Part shown: positions 7,996 to 16,204 of the stretch, piece by piece | Position numbering within the stretch: the first letter of the stretch is position 1 | Layout: each line of letters starts with the position of its first letter | From: Janthinobacterium lividum | Lineage (GTDB): Bacteria; Pseudomonadota; Gammaproteobacteria; Burkholderiales; Burkholderiaceae_D | NCBI RefSeq assembly: GCF_023509035.1 | Contig: NZ_CP075583.1 | Span: forward strand, 2,976,001-3,040,000 | DNA: 64,000 bases | Direction of reading: 5' to 3' | Notes under the pieces: generated by a model | Database searches by the model: none | Told to the model about the DNA's origin: nothing | What the model saw: the letters and a program-made list of their open reading frames with translations, nothing else | Position numbers and translations under genes: made by a program

Positions 7996-8028
7996 CTTAA
8001 AATGTTGACATACGCCAACATTTTTAAG
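7996..8028 (+). promoter_or_regulatory. Palindrome overlapping a consensus -35
   Basis: CTTAAAATGTTG (7996-8007) is mirrored by CAACATTTTTAAG (8016-8028), an almost perfect inverted repeat with an 8-base centre. The left arm merges into TTGACA (8005-8010), a consensus -35. The -10 is not convincing. Such an overlap is what a repressor operator over the promoter of the downstream GGDEF/EAL gene would look like. Confidence 0.45.
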
Positions 8029-8083
8029 TTACCATATTCACAGTATTTCCCGCCCGACCTCCACGCCCCATAGTGGGATTTTG

Positions 8084-8155
8084 ATGATTACATACACCGC
8101 AGCGCCCCTGAAAGTTTCCCTCGACCTGGCCCAAGAGTGGGGTTGCCATGCTTGA
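8084..8155 (+). CDS. Possible 23-codon leader ORF
   Basis: ATG at 8084 opens a 23-residue frame (MITYTAAPLKVSLDLAQEWG...) that ends in TGA at 8153-8155, eight bases past the start codon of the GGDEF/EAL gene at 8148. The overlap would allow translational coupling. It has no strong Shine-Dalgarno and no homologue that I recognise, so it may be spurious. Confidence 0.2.
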   Translation: MITYTAAPLKVSLDLAQEWGCHA

Positions 8156-10304
8156 GGCGAAGGTTGCGCTGTGCCTGCGCCTGGCCCAGGATGCCCGTGA
8201 ACAGGCGGGGCCGCAGCAGGCCGCCACCCTGGCGCGGCTGGAGGAAGAACTGGAGCGCTTGCGCGGCGCCAGCCGGCCCGTGGTGCGTGTGGCGCCGGCC
8301 GACGCCTTGCTGGAAATCGATCCCGATGGTTTCCTGATCGGCTGGAACCATGGCGCCGAACAGATGTTCGGTTATTCCGAATTGGAAGCGCTGGGCCAGC
8401 ACATCCTGTTTTTGTATCCGGAAGACGACGCGGAAGCGAGCGTGCTGGAACTGCATTTCACCCAGGGCGACGTGGCCACCGATGTGCGCCGGCGCAAGAA
8501 GTCGGGCATGGTGACGTGGCTGCGCATGCACCGCCACGTGATCCACGACCAGGCGGGCAAGGCTTGCGGCATGGCCGTGCGCCTGTCGGCCATGAGCGAG
8601 CCGCTGTCCGACGTGGATAAGGTCAAATTGCACGCGCGCATCATCGAAGACAGCGAGCAAGCCGTGCTGATCACGGATGCGGAAGAGCGCATCGTCTCGA
8701 TCAACAGTTCCTTTAGCCGCATCACCGGCTACTCGCCAGCGGAAGCCATCGGCCGTACGCCGGACTTGCTGCGCTCGGGCGTGCACGATCCCGACTTCCG
8801 CGCCAAGGTGCGCGCCGCCATGCGTGGCCACGGCTCCTGGCGCGGCGAAATCATCGGCAAGCGCAAGAATGGCGAACTGTTCCCGCAAGACGTCACCATC
8901 AGCGTCGTGCGCGACGAGTTCGGCGAAATCAGCCACGTGTTTTCCCTGTTTTCCGATATCTCAGTGCACAAGGATGCCGAAGCGCGCATGCAGCGCATGG
9001 CCAACTACGACAGCCTGACGGGCTTGCCCAACCGCTGCCTGCTGAATCAATTGGTGGACCAGGGCCTGGCCGAAGCGAAACGGCAGGGCACGCATGGCGC
9101 ACTGATGGTCATCGACATCAGCCGCATCGGTTCCATCAGCGACACGCTTGGCCATGAAGTGGGCGACCAGCTGGTGATCGCCATCGGCCAGCTGTTCCGT
9201 GGCGCCCTGCGCGACGCGGACATCCTGGCGCGGGTCGACAACAGCAAGTTCGTCGTGGCGCTGCTGCATATCGAAAAGCGCGAACATGCGGCGAATGTGG
9301 CGCAAAAGCTGCTCAACCTGCTCGAAGCGCCGATCAATATCGACACGCACGCCCTGCATGTGGGCGCCAGCATCGGCATCACCGTGTATCCGGAAGACGG
9401 GCTGGAAGCGCCGGCCCTGTTCCGTTTTGCCGACGTGGCCGTGGCCAAGGCGGGGCAGACCATCGAATCGACCTTCCTGTTTTACCGTGAGGACATGAAC
9501 CGCAGGGCCAAGGAACATTTGCGCCTGGAAAGCGAGATGCGGCTGGCGCTGGGCGACAAGGAGCTGGAATTGCATTACCAGCCGAAAGTGAGCCTGGCCA
9601 GCGGGCGCATCGTGGGCGCGGAAGCCTTGCTGCGCTGGAAGCATCCGATGCGCGGCATGGTCTCGCCCGGCGTCTTCATCCCCGTCGCCGAGGAAACCAG
9701 TTTAATCCTGGAACTGGGCACCTGGGTGCTGGACGAGGCCTGCCGCCAGATCCGCAGCTGGGAAGACCGTGGCCTGCACATGCCGGCCATCGCCGTCAAC
9801 CTGTCGGCGCGCCAGTTCGATGAACAATTGCCGGCGCGCATAGCGGCCGTGCTGGAACGCTATGGCGTGCGGCCCGACCAGATCATGCTGGAAATCACGG
9901 AAAGCCTGTTGATGCGCGGTGCCGACAAGGTAATCGACATCATGAACCAGCTGGTGGCCATGGGCCTGGCGCTGGCGCTGGACGACTTCGGCACCGGCTA
10001 TTCCAGTCTCGCCTACCTGAAGAAATTCCCCATCAGTACCTTGAAAATCGACCGCTCGTTTGTCATCGGCTTGCCGTTCGAGGAAAACGATTGCGCCATC
10101 GCCCGCGCCATCGTCACCATGGCGCAGCAGCTGCGCCAGGAAATCGTCGCCGAAGGGGTGGAAACGGCCGAGCAGATGCGCTTCCTGCGCGAACTGGGTT
10201 GTGACCAGCTGCAAGGATATCTGTTCAGCCCGGCTGTGCCGGCGGCCGAATTCGAGCTGATGCTCGATGAAGGCCGGCAGTTGCGCCTGGAAGCGCTGGT
10301 CTGA
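8148..10304 (+). CDS. PAS-PAS-(degenerate GGDEF)-EAL c-di-GMP phosphodiesterase
   Basis: A 718-residue signalling protein. Domains in order: short N-terminal coiled segment (to about 45), PAS (about 48-155; LLEIDPDGFLIGWNHGAEQMFGY), PAS/PAC (about 165-285; DSEQAVLITDAEERIVSINSSF), GGDEF (about 290-445), EAL (about 460-705). Where an active cyclase has GGDEF, this protein reads ARVDNSKFVVAL, so cyclase activity is not expected. The EAL domain looks intact: EALLRWKHP, NLSARQF, EITESLLM, ALDDFGTGYSSLAYLK and VAEGVETAEQ contain the metal and catalytic residues. Expected role: sensor-controlled hydrolysis of c-di-GMP. No transmembrane segment, so cytosolic. Confidence 0.9.
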   Translation: MLEAKVALCLRLAQDAREQAGPQQAATLARLEEELERLRGASRPVVRVAPADALLEIDPDGFLIGWNHGAEQMFGYSELEALGQHILFLYPEDDAEASVLELHFTQGDVATDVRRRKKSGMVTWLRMHRHVIHDQAGKACGMAVRLSAMSEPLSDVDKVKLHARIIEDSEQAVLITDAEERIVSINSSFSRITGYSPAEAIGRTPDLLRSGVHDPDFRAKVRAAMRGHGSWRGEIIGKRKNGELFPQDVTISVVRDEFGEISHVFSLFSDISVHKDAEARMQRMANYDSLTGLPNRCLLNQLVDQGLAEAKRQGTHGALMVIDISRIGSISDTLGHEVGDQLVIAIGQLFRGALRDADILARVDNSKFVVALLHIEKREHAANVAQKLLNLLEAPINIDTHALHVGASIGITVYPEDGLEAPALFRFADVAVAKAGQTIESTFLFYREDMNRRAKEHLRLESEMRLALGDKELELHYQPKVSLASGRIVGAEALLRWKHPMRGMVSPGVFIPVAEETSLILELGTWVLDEACRQIRSWEDRGLHMPAIAVNLSARQFDEQLPARIAAVLERYGVRPDQIMLEITESLLMRGADKVIDIMNQLVAMGLALALDDFGTGYSSLAYLKKFPISTLKIDRSFVIGLPFEENDCAIARAIVTMAQQLRQEIVAEGVETAEQMRFLRELGCDQLQGYLFSPAVPAAEFELMLDEGRQLRLEALV

Positions 10305-10314
10305 GCGGCGGCGC

Positions 10315-10860
10315 TCAGACGCGCAGCAATCCGCGAAAGCCCCGGCCCGCATAATACGACTCGGCGCCATTGTGGTAGACGAATACCTGTTCATAGCGGC
10401 GGTCGCAAAACAGGGCGCCGCCCAGCGCCCGGATACTGTCCGGCGTCGCAATCCAGCTCGAGGTTTTCTGGTCGAACGGTGCCAGTGCCTGCAACTTGCG
10501 GTACTGGTCTTGCGTCAGCAATTCGATACCCATTGCCTGCGCCATGGCCATGGCGCTGCCAGCCGGCTTGTTGGCCTTGCGCGCGGCCAAGGCCGCAGCA
10601 TCGAAACACAGGCTGCGCCGGCCCATCGGACTTTCTGCTGAGCAATCGAAAAACGTGACGGTGCCCGTCTCGCCGGCGTGCGCGATGACGTCCGGTTCGC
10701 CGCCCGTGTCTTCCATTTGCTGCAAGGCGGCCAGGCTGGCGGGAGCGGAGTTCAGGCGAGACAGCACTGCATGCCAGCTCAGGCCGGCATGGCGGTGCAT
10801 ATGCTGGGCGAAGCGCGCTTGCAAGGTGCTGATCAGCGCATCATGTGCGGTGGACTTCAT
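10315..10860 (-). CDS. DUF4256 family protein
   Basis: A 181-residue cytosolic protein matching DUF4256. Diagnostic stretches are GGEPDVIAHAGETGTVTFFDCS, PMGRRSLCFD, MGIELLTQDQYRKLQ, DQKTSSWIATPDSIRALGGA, LFCDRRYEQVFVYHNGAESY and the C-terminal YAGRGFRGLLRV. The function of the family is unknown. The start at MKSTAHD is supported by an upstream GGGAG; an earlier in-frame ATG ten codons up has no ribosome-binding site. Convergent with the GGDEF/EAL gene, ten bases apart. Confidence 0.85.
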   Translation of the reverse strand: MKSTAHDALISTLQARFAQHMHRHAGLSWHAVLSRLNSAPASLAALQQMEDTGGEPDVIAHAGETGTVTFFDCSAESPMGRRSLCFDAAALAARKANKPAGSAMAMAQAMGIELLTQDQYRKLQALAPFDQKTSSWIATPDSIRALGGALFCDRRYEQVFVYHNGAESYYAGRGFRGLLRV

Positions 10861-10924
10861 CAGTGGCTCCCTGGAAATTGAATGTAACAAGCCGATTATA
10901 GGCTGCGATGCGTGCGGGCGGCGC

Positions 10925-11845
10925 TCACCCCAGCTTCACTTTTTCCAGCAGGTAATCGAGCATCACGCGCACGCGGGCCGGCACTTGCAAACCCGGCCCC
11001 ACGAAGACGGCGTGCACGAGTTCCTTGTCGCCCGGATTGTAGTCCTGCAGCAAGGGTATTAAATGACCTTGCTCGATATCGCGCTGCACGTGCTGGCGCG
11101 AAAAACGTCCCAGTCCCATGCCCGCTAGCACCAGCTGGCGCATGCTTTCGCCATCGCTGACGCAGGTATTGCCTTGCGGCGTCACCTGCATGGTGTTGCC
11201 CGCCTCATCGAGGAAGGGCCAGGTTTCGTTCTGGCAGCGGAAGTTGAACGCCAGCAGATTGTGCTGCGATAGCTCCTGCGGCGTGCGCGGGAGGCCGTGC
11301 CGCGCCACGTAGGCGGGAGAGGCGACCACGACCATCGCGTCTTCGCCTAGTTTGCGTGCCACCAGGTTCGACTCCTTCAGCTTGCCCGTGCGGATGGCGA
11401 TGTCGGTGCGGTCTTCCAGCAAGTCGACGATGGCGTCGCTGACGACGACGTCAAGCACGATGTCGGGATAGCGCTGCGCGAACTCGGGCAGGGTGGGCAG
11501 CAGATGGCGCACGCCGAACGGCACGAAACAGTTGATGCGCAAGCGCCCGCGCGGCGCCGCCCCTTGCGCCGCTTCGCGCTCGGCGCCGTCGATATCGTCG
11601 AGAATGCGCTTGCACTGCACAAAGAAGGCGTCACCCTCGGGCGTGGTGTGCAGCTGGCGTGTGCTGCGCTGGAGCAAACGTGCGCCGAGCCGCGCTTCCA
11701 GTCGATTGACGAGCTTGCTGACGGCCGACGGCGTCAAGGCGAGGCGGCGCGCGGCGGCGGAAAAGGCCCCCGTTTCCACCACGGCGGCAAACACGGCCAT
11801 CTCGAACGCCCGGTTGATGTCTTGCCTGGCCATTATTGAATCCAT
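10925..11845 (-). CDS. LysR-family transcriptional regulator
   Basis: A 306-residue LTTR with a clear N-terminal helix-turn-helix (FAAVVETGAFSAAARRLALTPSAVSKLVNRLE, residues 19-50) and a LysR substrate domain (RGRLRINCFVPFGVRHLLP onward; DRTDIAIRTGKL; VSDGESMRQLVLAGMGLG). It resembles the group that controls neighbouring exporters or oxidoreductases. Transcribed away from the MFS gene at 11932; the 86-bp gap contains GAGAG (11866-11870) and CTCTC (11889-11893) around an AT-rich centre, a possible operator. The start could also be the fifth codon, also an ATG. Confidence 0.87.
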   Translation of the reverse strand: MDSIMARQDINRAFEMAVFAAVVETGAFSAAARRLALTPSAVSKLVNRLEARLGARLLQRSTRQLHTTPEGDAFFVQCKRILDDIDGAEREAAQGAAPRGRLRINCFVPFGVRHLLPTLPEFAQRYPDIVLDVVVSDAIVDLLEDRTDIAIRTGKLKESNLVARKLGEDAMVVVASPAYVARHGLPRTPQELSQHNLLAFNFRCQNETWPFLDEAGNTMQVTPQGNTCVSDGESMRQLVLAGMGLGRFSRQHVQRDIEQGHLIPLLQDYNPGDKELVHAVFVGPGLQVPARVRVMLDYLLEKVKLG

Positions 11846-11931
11846 TTCACAGGTGTTTCCATTATGAGAGTCTATATCAAAAGTATTTCTCTCGATACAC
11901 TGGCTGGCTTGAACTATTTGTTGGAGCCATC

Positions 11932-13155
11932 ATGACCACCGCAAGCCCTGTTTCCACTTCAGCCAGCAAGATGCCGCCCGGCGTGCTGGCGCTGGCCGTC
12001 GGCGCCTTTGCCATCGGCGTCACAGAATTCATCGTCGTCGGCATCTTGCCGACCATCGCTAAGGATTTGCATATTTCCATCGAATCGGCCGGCTCGCTGG
12101 TCAGCCTGTATGCACTGGCGCTGGCCATCGGCACGCCGCTGCTGGTGCTGCTGATGTCGCGCTTGCCGCGCAAGGCTGCCTTGCTGGGTCTGATGAGCGT
12201 GTTCCTGGCCGGTAACTTGCTGGCCGCCTTTTCCCACACGTTTGAATGGTTGCTGGTGGGGCGGGTCATTACGGCCGTGGCGCACGGCACCTTCTTTGCC
12301 ATCGGCGCCACCGTGGCCGCCAGCCTGGTCAGCAAGGCGCAGGCGGGCAGGGCGATTTCCGTGATGTTTGCGGGATTGACTTTGGCCATGGTGATTGGCG
12401 TGCCGTTCGGCAGCTTCCTCGGCAATTTGATGGGCTGGCGCTTGCCCTTCTTTGCCGTGGTGGTCCTGGCCGCACTGGGCCTGGCGGCCATGGCGCGCTG
12501 GCTGCCGGCAGGTTTACCGCAAGGCAAGGGAGGCAAGGCCATGACGCAGCTGGCGGCCCTCGGCAGTGGCCCCATCCTGACCATGATGGCGATTACGACG
12601 TTCGGCTTTGGCAGCAGCTTTGCCGCCTTCACGTTTATTACGCCCATCCTGACGGATGTGACGGGCTTTTCCGCCACCATGGCCAGCGCCTTGCTGATCG
12701 TCTTTGGCGCCGCCACCTTTGCCGGCAACTTGGCGGGCGGCTACCTGACCAGCCACCTGGGCTGGCAAAAAGCCTTGCGCCTGATGCTGCTGTTGCTGGC
12801 TGCCACGCAAGCGGGCGTGGCGTTGAGCATCGCTTCGCCCTCGATGATGACGGTGATGCTGTTCGTCTGGGGCGTGTTCTCCTTCGGCCTGTCGCCCGCC
12901 CTGCAGGCCGGCATGCTGGCCACGGCCGAGCGCTACACGCCGCAAGCCGTCGATTTCGCCTCGGGCCTGAACATTTCCGCCTTCAACCTCGGCATTTCCT
13001 TCGGCTCCATGCTGGGGGCGCTGATGGTCTCGCGCCAAATGATGGCGTCGTCACCGTGGGCCGGCGTGGCCGCCGCCTTGCTGGCCCTGTTGCCGCTGGC
13101 GTGGCTGGCGCGCCGCAACCTGGCGTCCCATGTGGCGGGGGCGGCCGTGCACTGA
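11932..13155 (+). CDS. MFS transporter, DHA1 (AraJ/YdhP-like) exporter
   Basis: A 407-residue inner-membrane protein with 12 predicted hydrophobic helices. The N-terminal signature VGAFAIGVTEFIVVGILPTIAKDLHISIESAG and the loop SRLPRKAALLG after the second helix place it with sugar/drug exporters of the AraJ/YdhP type; the middle loop and FSFGLSPALQAGMLATAERYTPQAVDFASGLNISAFNLGIS are typical of that branch. TTGGAG six bases before the chosen ATG (MTTASPV) supports the start. Divergent from a LysR gene, its probable regulator. It is similar along its length to the MFS protein at 17658-18869. Substrate unknown. Confidence 0.88.
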   Translation: MTTASPVSTSASKMPPGVLALAVGAFAIGVTEFIVVGILPTIAKDLHISIESAGSLVSLYALALAIGTPLLVLLMSRLPRKAALLGLMSVFLAGNLLAAFSHTFEWLLVGRVITAVAHGTFFAIGATVAASLVSKAQAGRAISVMFAGLTLAMVIGVPFGSFLGNLMGWRLPFFAVVVLAALGLAAMARWLPAGLPQGKGGKAMTQLAALGSGPILTMMAITTFGFGSSFAAFTFITPILTDVTGFSATMASALLIVFGAATFAGNLAGGYLTSHLGWQKALRLMLLLLAATQAGVALSIASPSMMTVMLFVWGVFSFGLSPALQAGMLATAERYTPQAVDFASGLNISAFNLGISFGSMLGALMVSRQMMASSPWAGVAAALLALLPLAWLARRNLASHVAGAAVH

Positions 13156-13158
13156 GGT

Positions 13159-14046
13159 TCAGGTATGCACGGCGGCGGCCGGCGCCCGTTTCTGGCGCTG
13201 CGCCATATAGGAACTGCCCATGGACGCGGCCATGATCATGGCGATGGCCAGCCATTGCCCGGCCCCCAGGCGTTCGTCCAGCAGGATGAACGCCAGCATG
13301 GCCGCCACGGCCGGCTCCATGCTGCTCATGATGCCGAACGCTTGCGGCGTCAGGCGTTTCAGGGCCACCATTTCCAGCGAAATGGGAATGGCGCTGGAAA
13401 TGAGGGCCACGCCCAGCCCCACGGCCAGTACCACCGGCGAGAGCAGGGCGGCGCCGCTATGCGCCACGCCCACAGGCACCACCACCAGCGCGGCCATGGC
13501 CAGGCCCAGCGAGACGGAATGACCCGCATGCAAATGGCTGGCGCGCTTGCCGAAGATGATATAGGTGGCCCAGCAGACGGCGGCGCCCAGCGCGAACAGC
13601 ACGCCGGTGGGATCGAGCTTGCTGACGTCGTGGCCGAGCGGCAGCAGCAGCACCAGTCCCGCCACGGCCAAGGCCACCCAGACAAAGTCGAGCGGGCGGC
13701 GCGAGGCCAGCAGCGCGACGGCCAGCGGGCCGGAAAACTCGATCGCCACGGCGATGCCGAAGGGTATTGTGCGCAGCGCCATATAGAAACACAGGTTCGT
13801 CAAACCCAGCGCGGCGCCATACAGGGCCACCGTGCGCAGGTCGGCGCGGCTCAGCTGCCAGCGCCACGGGCGCCAGAACAGCAGCAGCAACAGGGCGGAA
13901 AAGCCCACGCGCACGGCCGTCGTGCCTTGCGCGCCCACCAGAGGGAACAGGCTGTGCTTGGCCCATGAAGTGCCCAGGCCCAGGCAGGTGACGGAGCCGA
14001 GGATGGCCAGCAGGGGAATAAACGAGGAATAGCGGCGTAATGGCAT
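13159..14046 (-). CDS. rhtA: Threonine/homoserine exporter, RhtA type (EamA/DMT family)
   Basis: A 295-residue, ten-helix DMT-superfamily protein with the same length as E. coli RhtA and several shared stretches: ASxAKxSLFPLVGAQGTTAVR, TIPFGIAVAIEFSGPLAVALLASRRP, DFVWVALAVAGL, LLPLGHDVSKLDPTG, ISLEMVALKRL and the second EamA half ending AASMGSS. It should export threonine and homoserine and related amino acids from the cytosol. It is divergent from an Lrp/AsnC regulator across 77 bp that contain a spaced inverted repeat. The stop is three bases from the convergent MFS gene. Exact substrate range is inference. Confidence 0.82.
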   Translation of the reverse strand: MPLRRYSSFIPLLAILGSVTCLGLGTSWAKHSLFPLVGAQGTTAVRVGFSALLLLLFWRPWRWQLSRADLRTVALYGAALGLTNLCFYMALRTIPFGIAVAIEFSGPLAVALLASRRPLDFVWVALAVAGLVLLLPLGHDVSKLDPTGVLFALGAAVCWATYIIFGKRASHLHAGHSVSLGLAMAALVVVPVGVAHSGAALLSPVVLAVGLGVALISSAIPISLEMVALKRLTPQAFGIMSSMEPAVAAMLAFILLDERLGAGQWLAIAMIMAASMGSSYMAQRQKRAPAAAVHT

Positions 14047-14062
14047 GGTGATAAAAGGCTTG

Positions 14063-14102
14063 ATATCGGAATAGCGAAAGTTTATTGTGTCCGCTCCGAT
14101 AT
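14063..14102. promoter_or_regulatory. Spaced inverted repeat between rhtA and Lrp gene
   Basis: ATATCGGA (14063-14070) and TCCGATAT (14095-14102) are perfect inverted copies with centres 32 bp apart, about three helical turns, in the divergent promoter region. This fits binding by an Lrp/AsnC-type oligomer acting on both genes. Confidence 0.45.
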
Positions 14103-14123
14103 TTGCACTGCATTTTGACCTCC

Positions 14124-14612
14124 ATGACGCAACTTTCGCTCACGCCCTCCCTTGCCCTCGACGCCTTCGACCTGGCGATCCTGGACATCTTGCAGCGCGA
14201 TAACACGACCTCGCAGCGCGAAATCGCCCAGGCCGTGCACCTGTCCGCGCCGGCCGTGCAGCGGCGCATCCGCCGCCTGCGCGAAAGCGGCGTGATCCGT
14301 CATGAGGTGGCCGTGCTTGACGCGAGCCGCCTGGGCCGTCCCCTGATCTTGACGGTGGAAGTGCATCTGCACGACGAGCATCCGCAGCGCACGGCCGGCA
14401 TGCGCGCGCGCATCATGGCCGAGTCTGCCATACAGCAGTGCTACGGCATCACGGGCGAGGCCGATTACCTGCTGATCATTACCGCCAGCAGCATGGCCGA
14501 ATACGAGGCGCTGACGGAACGCCTGTTCGGCGGTGACGACAATATCCGGCGCTACCGCACCTCGGTGGCACTGACCTGCCTCAAGATGGGCTTGCACGTG
14601 CCGCTGGGATAG
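14124..14612 (+). CDS. Lrp/AsnC-family transcriptional regulator
   Basis: A 162-residue protein with the AsnC layout: helix-turn-helix at about 12-55 (DAFDLAILDILQRDNTTSQREIAQAVHLSAPAVQRRIRRL) and a RAM/AsnC ligand-binding domain with the GITGEADYLLIITASSMAEYE signature. These proteins form octamers or hexadecamers and respond to amino acids. Divergent from rhtA, so control of that exporter by an amino acid is likely (inference). The ATG of MTQLSLTP is preferred; the frame is open 13 codons upstream. Confidence 0.88.
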   Translation: MTQLSLTPSLALDAFDLAILDILQRDNTTSQREIAQAVHLSAPAVQRRIRRLRESGVIRHEVAVLDASRLGRPLILTVEVHLHDEHPQRTAGMRARIMAESAIQQCYGITGEADYLLIITASSMAEYEALTERLFGGDDNIRRYRTSVALTCLKMGLHVPLG

Positions 14613-14627
14613 AAAAAGGCCAGACAG

Positions 14628-15449
14628 ATGAGCATATCCAAAAGCAGGCAAGCCGCCATGACGGCAGCCATGCCCGCCAGCCTGCGCACCGCCGTGGCTG
14701 CTTATCAATGGGCGCGCGACAGCATCGGTGAGTCGGATGCAGCCGTCTACCACCTGCATGGCAGGGACGGTGCGCCGGACCTGTACCTGAAGCACGGCAG
14801 GGCTGTTACCGCCGCCGACATCGCCGACGAGGCGGCGCGCCTGCGCTGGCTGGCGCAGTACCTGCCCGTGCCGGCGGTGGTCCAGTTCGCGCGCGTCGCA
14901 GGCCCGGATCAGGCATGGCTGCTGATGACGGCACTGCCGGGTGCAACGGCGTCCCAGGTGCTGGAGGCGAATCCTGCGCTGGGCCTCGCTGTGGTCGATG
15001 CGCTGGCCGCCTTCCTGCGCCGCCTGCACGCGCTTCCCGTGGGCGACTGCCTGTTCGACGCCGGCCCTGCCGTTCGGCTGGCCCAGGCGCGCCAGCGCAT
15101 CGATGCGGGCCTAATCGATGCCGACGATTTCGATGCCGGTAGGGAAGGCTGGACGGCGGAGCAGGTGTGGGTGGCGTTGCAGGACTGCCTGCCAATCACG
15201 TCCGACCTCGTCGTCACGCATGGCGATTTTTCGCTGGAGAATATCCTCCTGCAGGAAGGCGCCGTCGTCGGCTGCCTCGACGTGGGACGGGCGGGCATCG
15301 CCGACCGCTACCAGGACATCGCCATCGTCTGGCGTGCTCTCGGTGAGTTGGACGCCGCGCTACAGCAAAGGTTTGTCGAGCAATATGGGCTCCTTGACAT
15401 CGATCAAGGCAAGCTGCAATTTCACTTGCTGCTCGACGAGCTGTTCTGA
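14628..15449 (+). CDS. APH(3')-like aminoglycoside phosphotransferase
   Basis: A 273-residue kinase of the APH(3') family, which transfers phosphate from ATP or GTP to the 3'-hydroxyl of kanamycin-type aminoglycosides. Visible landmarks: the N-lobe lysine in DLYLKHGRA, the linker LLMTALPGATASQV, the catalytic loop VVTHGDFSLENILL (HGDxxxxN), the metal-binding CLDVGRAGIADRYQDIAIVWR and the family-typical C-terminus FHLLLDELF, so it is full length. It follows the Lrp gene by 15 bases in the same direction. Whether it confers resistance cannot be judged from sequence; a chromosomal, non-mobile setting is seen. Later in-frame ATGs (14658, 14670) are possible starts. Confidence 0.82.
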   Translation: MSISKSRQAAMTAAMPASLRTAVAAYQWARDSIGESDAAVYHLHGRDGAPDLYLKHGRAVTAADIADEAARLRWLAQYLPVPAVVQFARVAGPDQAWLLMTALPGATASQVLEANPALGLAVVDALAAFLRRLHALPVGDCLFDAGPAVRLAQARQRIDAGLIDADDFDAGREGWTAEQVWVALQDCLPITSDLVVTHGDFSLENILLQEGAVVGCLDVGRAGIADRYQDIAIVWRALGELDAALQQRFVEQYGLLDIDQGKLQFHLLLDELF

Positions 15450-15519
15450 ATGGGGGCCGACGGATAGCCGCCGGCTTTACTCTGGCAAAATCAGCAGGGA
15501 TGAATGGGGGAGTCTGAGA

Positions 15520-16164
15520 ATGGGGGAGCAAGGAAATGCGCATCTGCTTGAGCCTGGCCTTCTTGCTGCCTGGCTGGCCGCACGTTCCATTGCACGTGGC
15601 TTGGCGCTGCCCGTGCCCGATCACGGCGGCTGGCGCGTCGATACGGGCTTGCCCACGGAATTCCGGCGCTACGTTTTTTCGCGACCGGTTCCGGGAATTA
15701 GCGAGTTGGCAGCTTCGATTCACCGTCCGCATATTTTCATCAAGATGTGTGGTTCCGGGGAGCAATTGCTCCGCCTCTTGCCGTCTCGATGGCAATTGCT
15801 GCCTGGCGGTTTTTTCATGACCCATGAAGGCAGTCTGCATGCGCCAGCTTTGCCGGCCGGGTACCGGCTTGACGTCGCAACGTCGCAGGCAATCACGACG
15901 GCGCGTATTTTCACTGTCGATGGGGCTCTTGCCGCCAGCGGCCATGCCGTGGAACATGCCGGCGTCTTTGTTTTTGACCGTATCGTTACTGAAGCCGCGC
16001 ATCGGCGCCGGGGGCTGGGGCGAGTACTGATCGCCGCGCTGGGGGCCAGGCAGAGATCGGGCAGCGCGCGTCGGGTGCTGGTGGCAACCGAGGATGGCTT
16101 GAAACTGTATGCGAGCCTGGGCTGGCATACTCAGTCACCCTATTCGACGGCCACGATTACCTAA
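15520..16164 (+). CDS. GNAT-family N-acetyltransferase
   Basis: A 214-residue protein. The recognisable part is the C-terminal acetyl-CoA-binding region: FVFDRIVTEAAHRRRGLGRVLIAALG, with the R-R-x-G-L-G pyrophosphate loop, then LVATEDGLKLYASLGWHT, the usual GNAT ending. The N-terminal 100 residues are not recognised. GGGGGAG eight bases upstream fixes the start. It lies 70 bases after the APH gene in the same direction. Substrate unknown. Confidence 0.75.
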   Translation: MGEQGNAHLLEPGLLAAWLAARSIARGLALPVPDHGGWRVDTGLPTEFRRYVFSRPVPGISELAASIHRPHIFIKMCGSGEQLLRLLPSRWQLLPGGFFMTHEGSLHAPALPAGYRLDVATSQAITTARIFTVDGALAASGHAVEHAGVFVFDRIVTEAAHRRRGLGRVLIAALGARQRSGSARRVLVATEDGLKLYASLGWHTQSPYSTATIT

Positions 16165-16204
16165 GGTTGCGATTGCGCAGCGTGGATGCCGCCGGGCGGC
16201 CATG

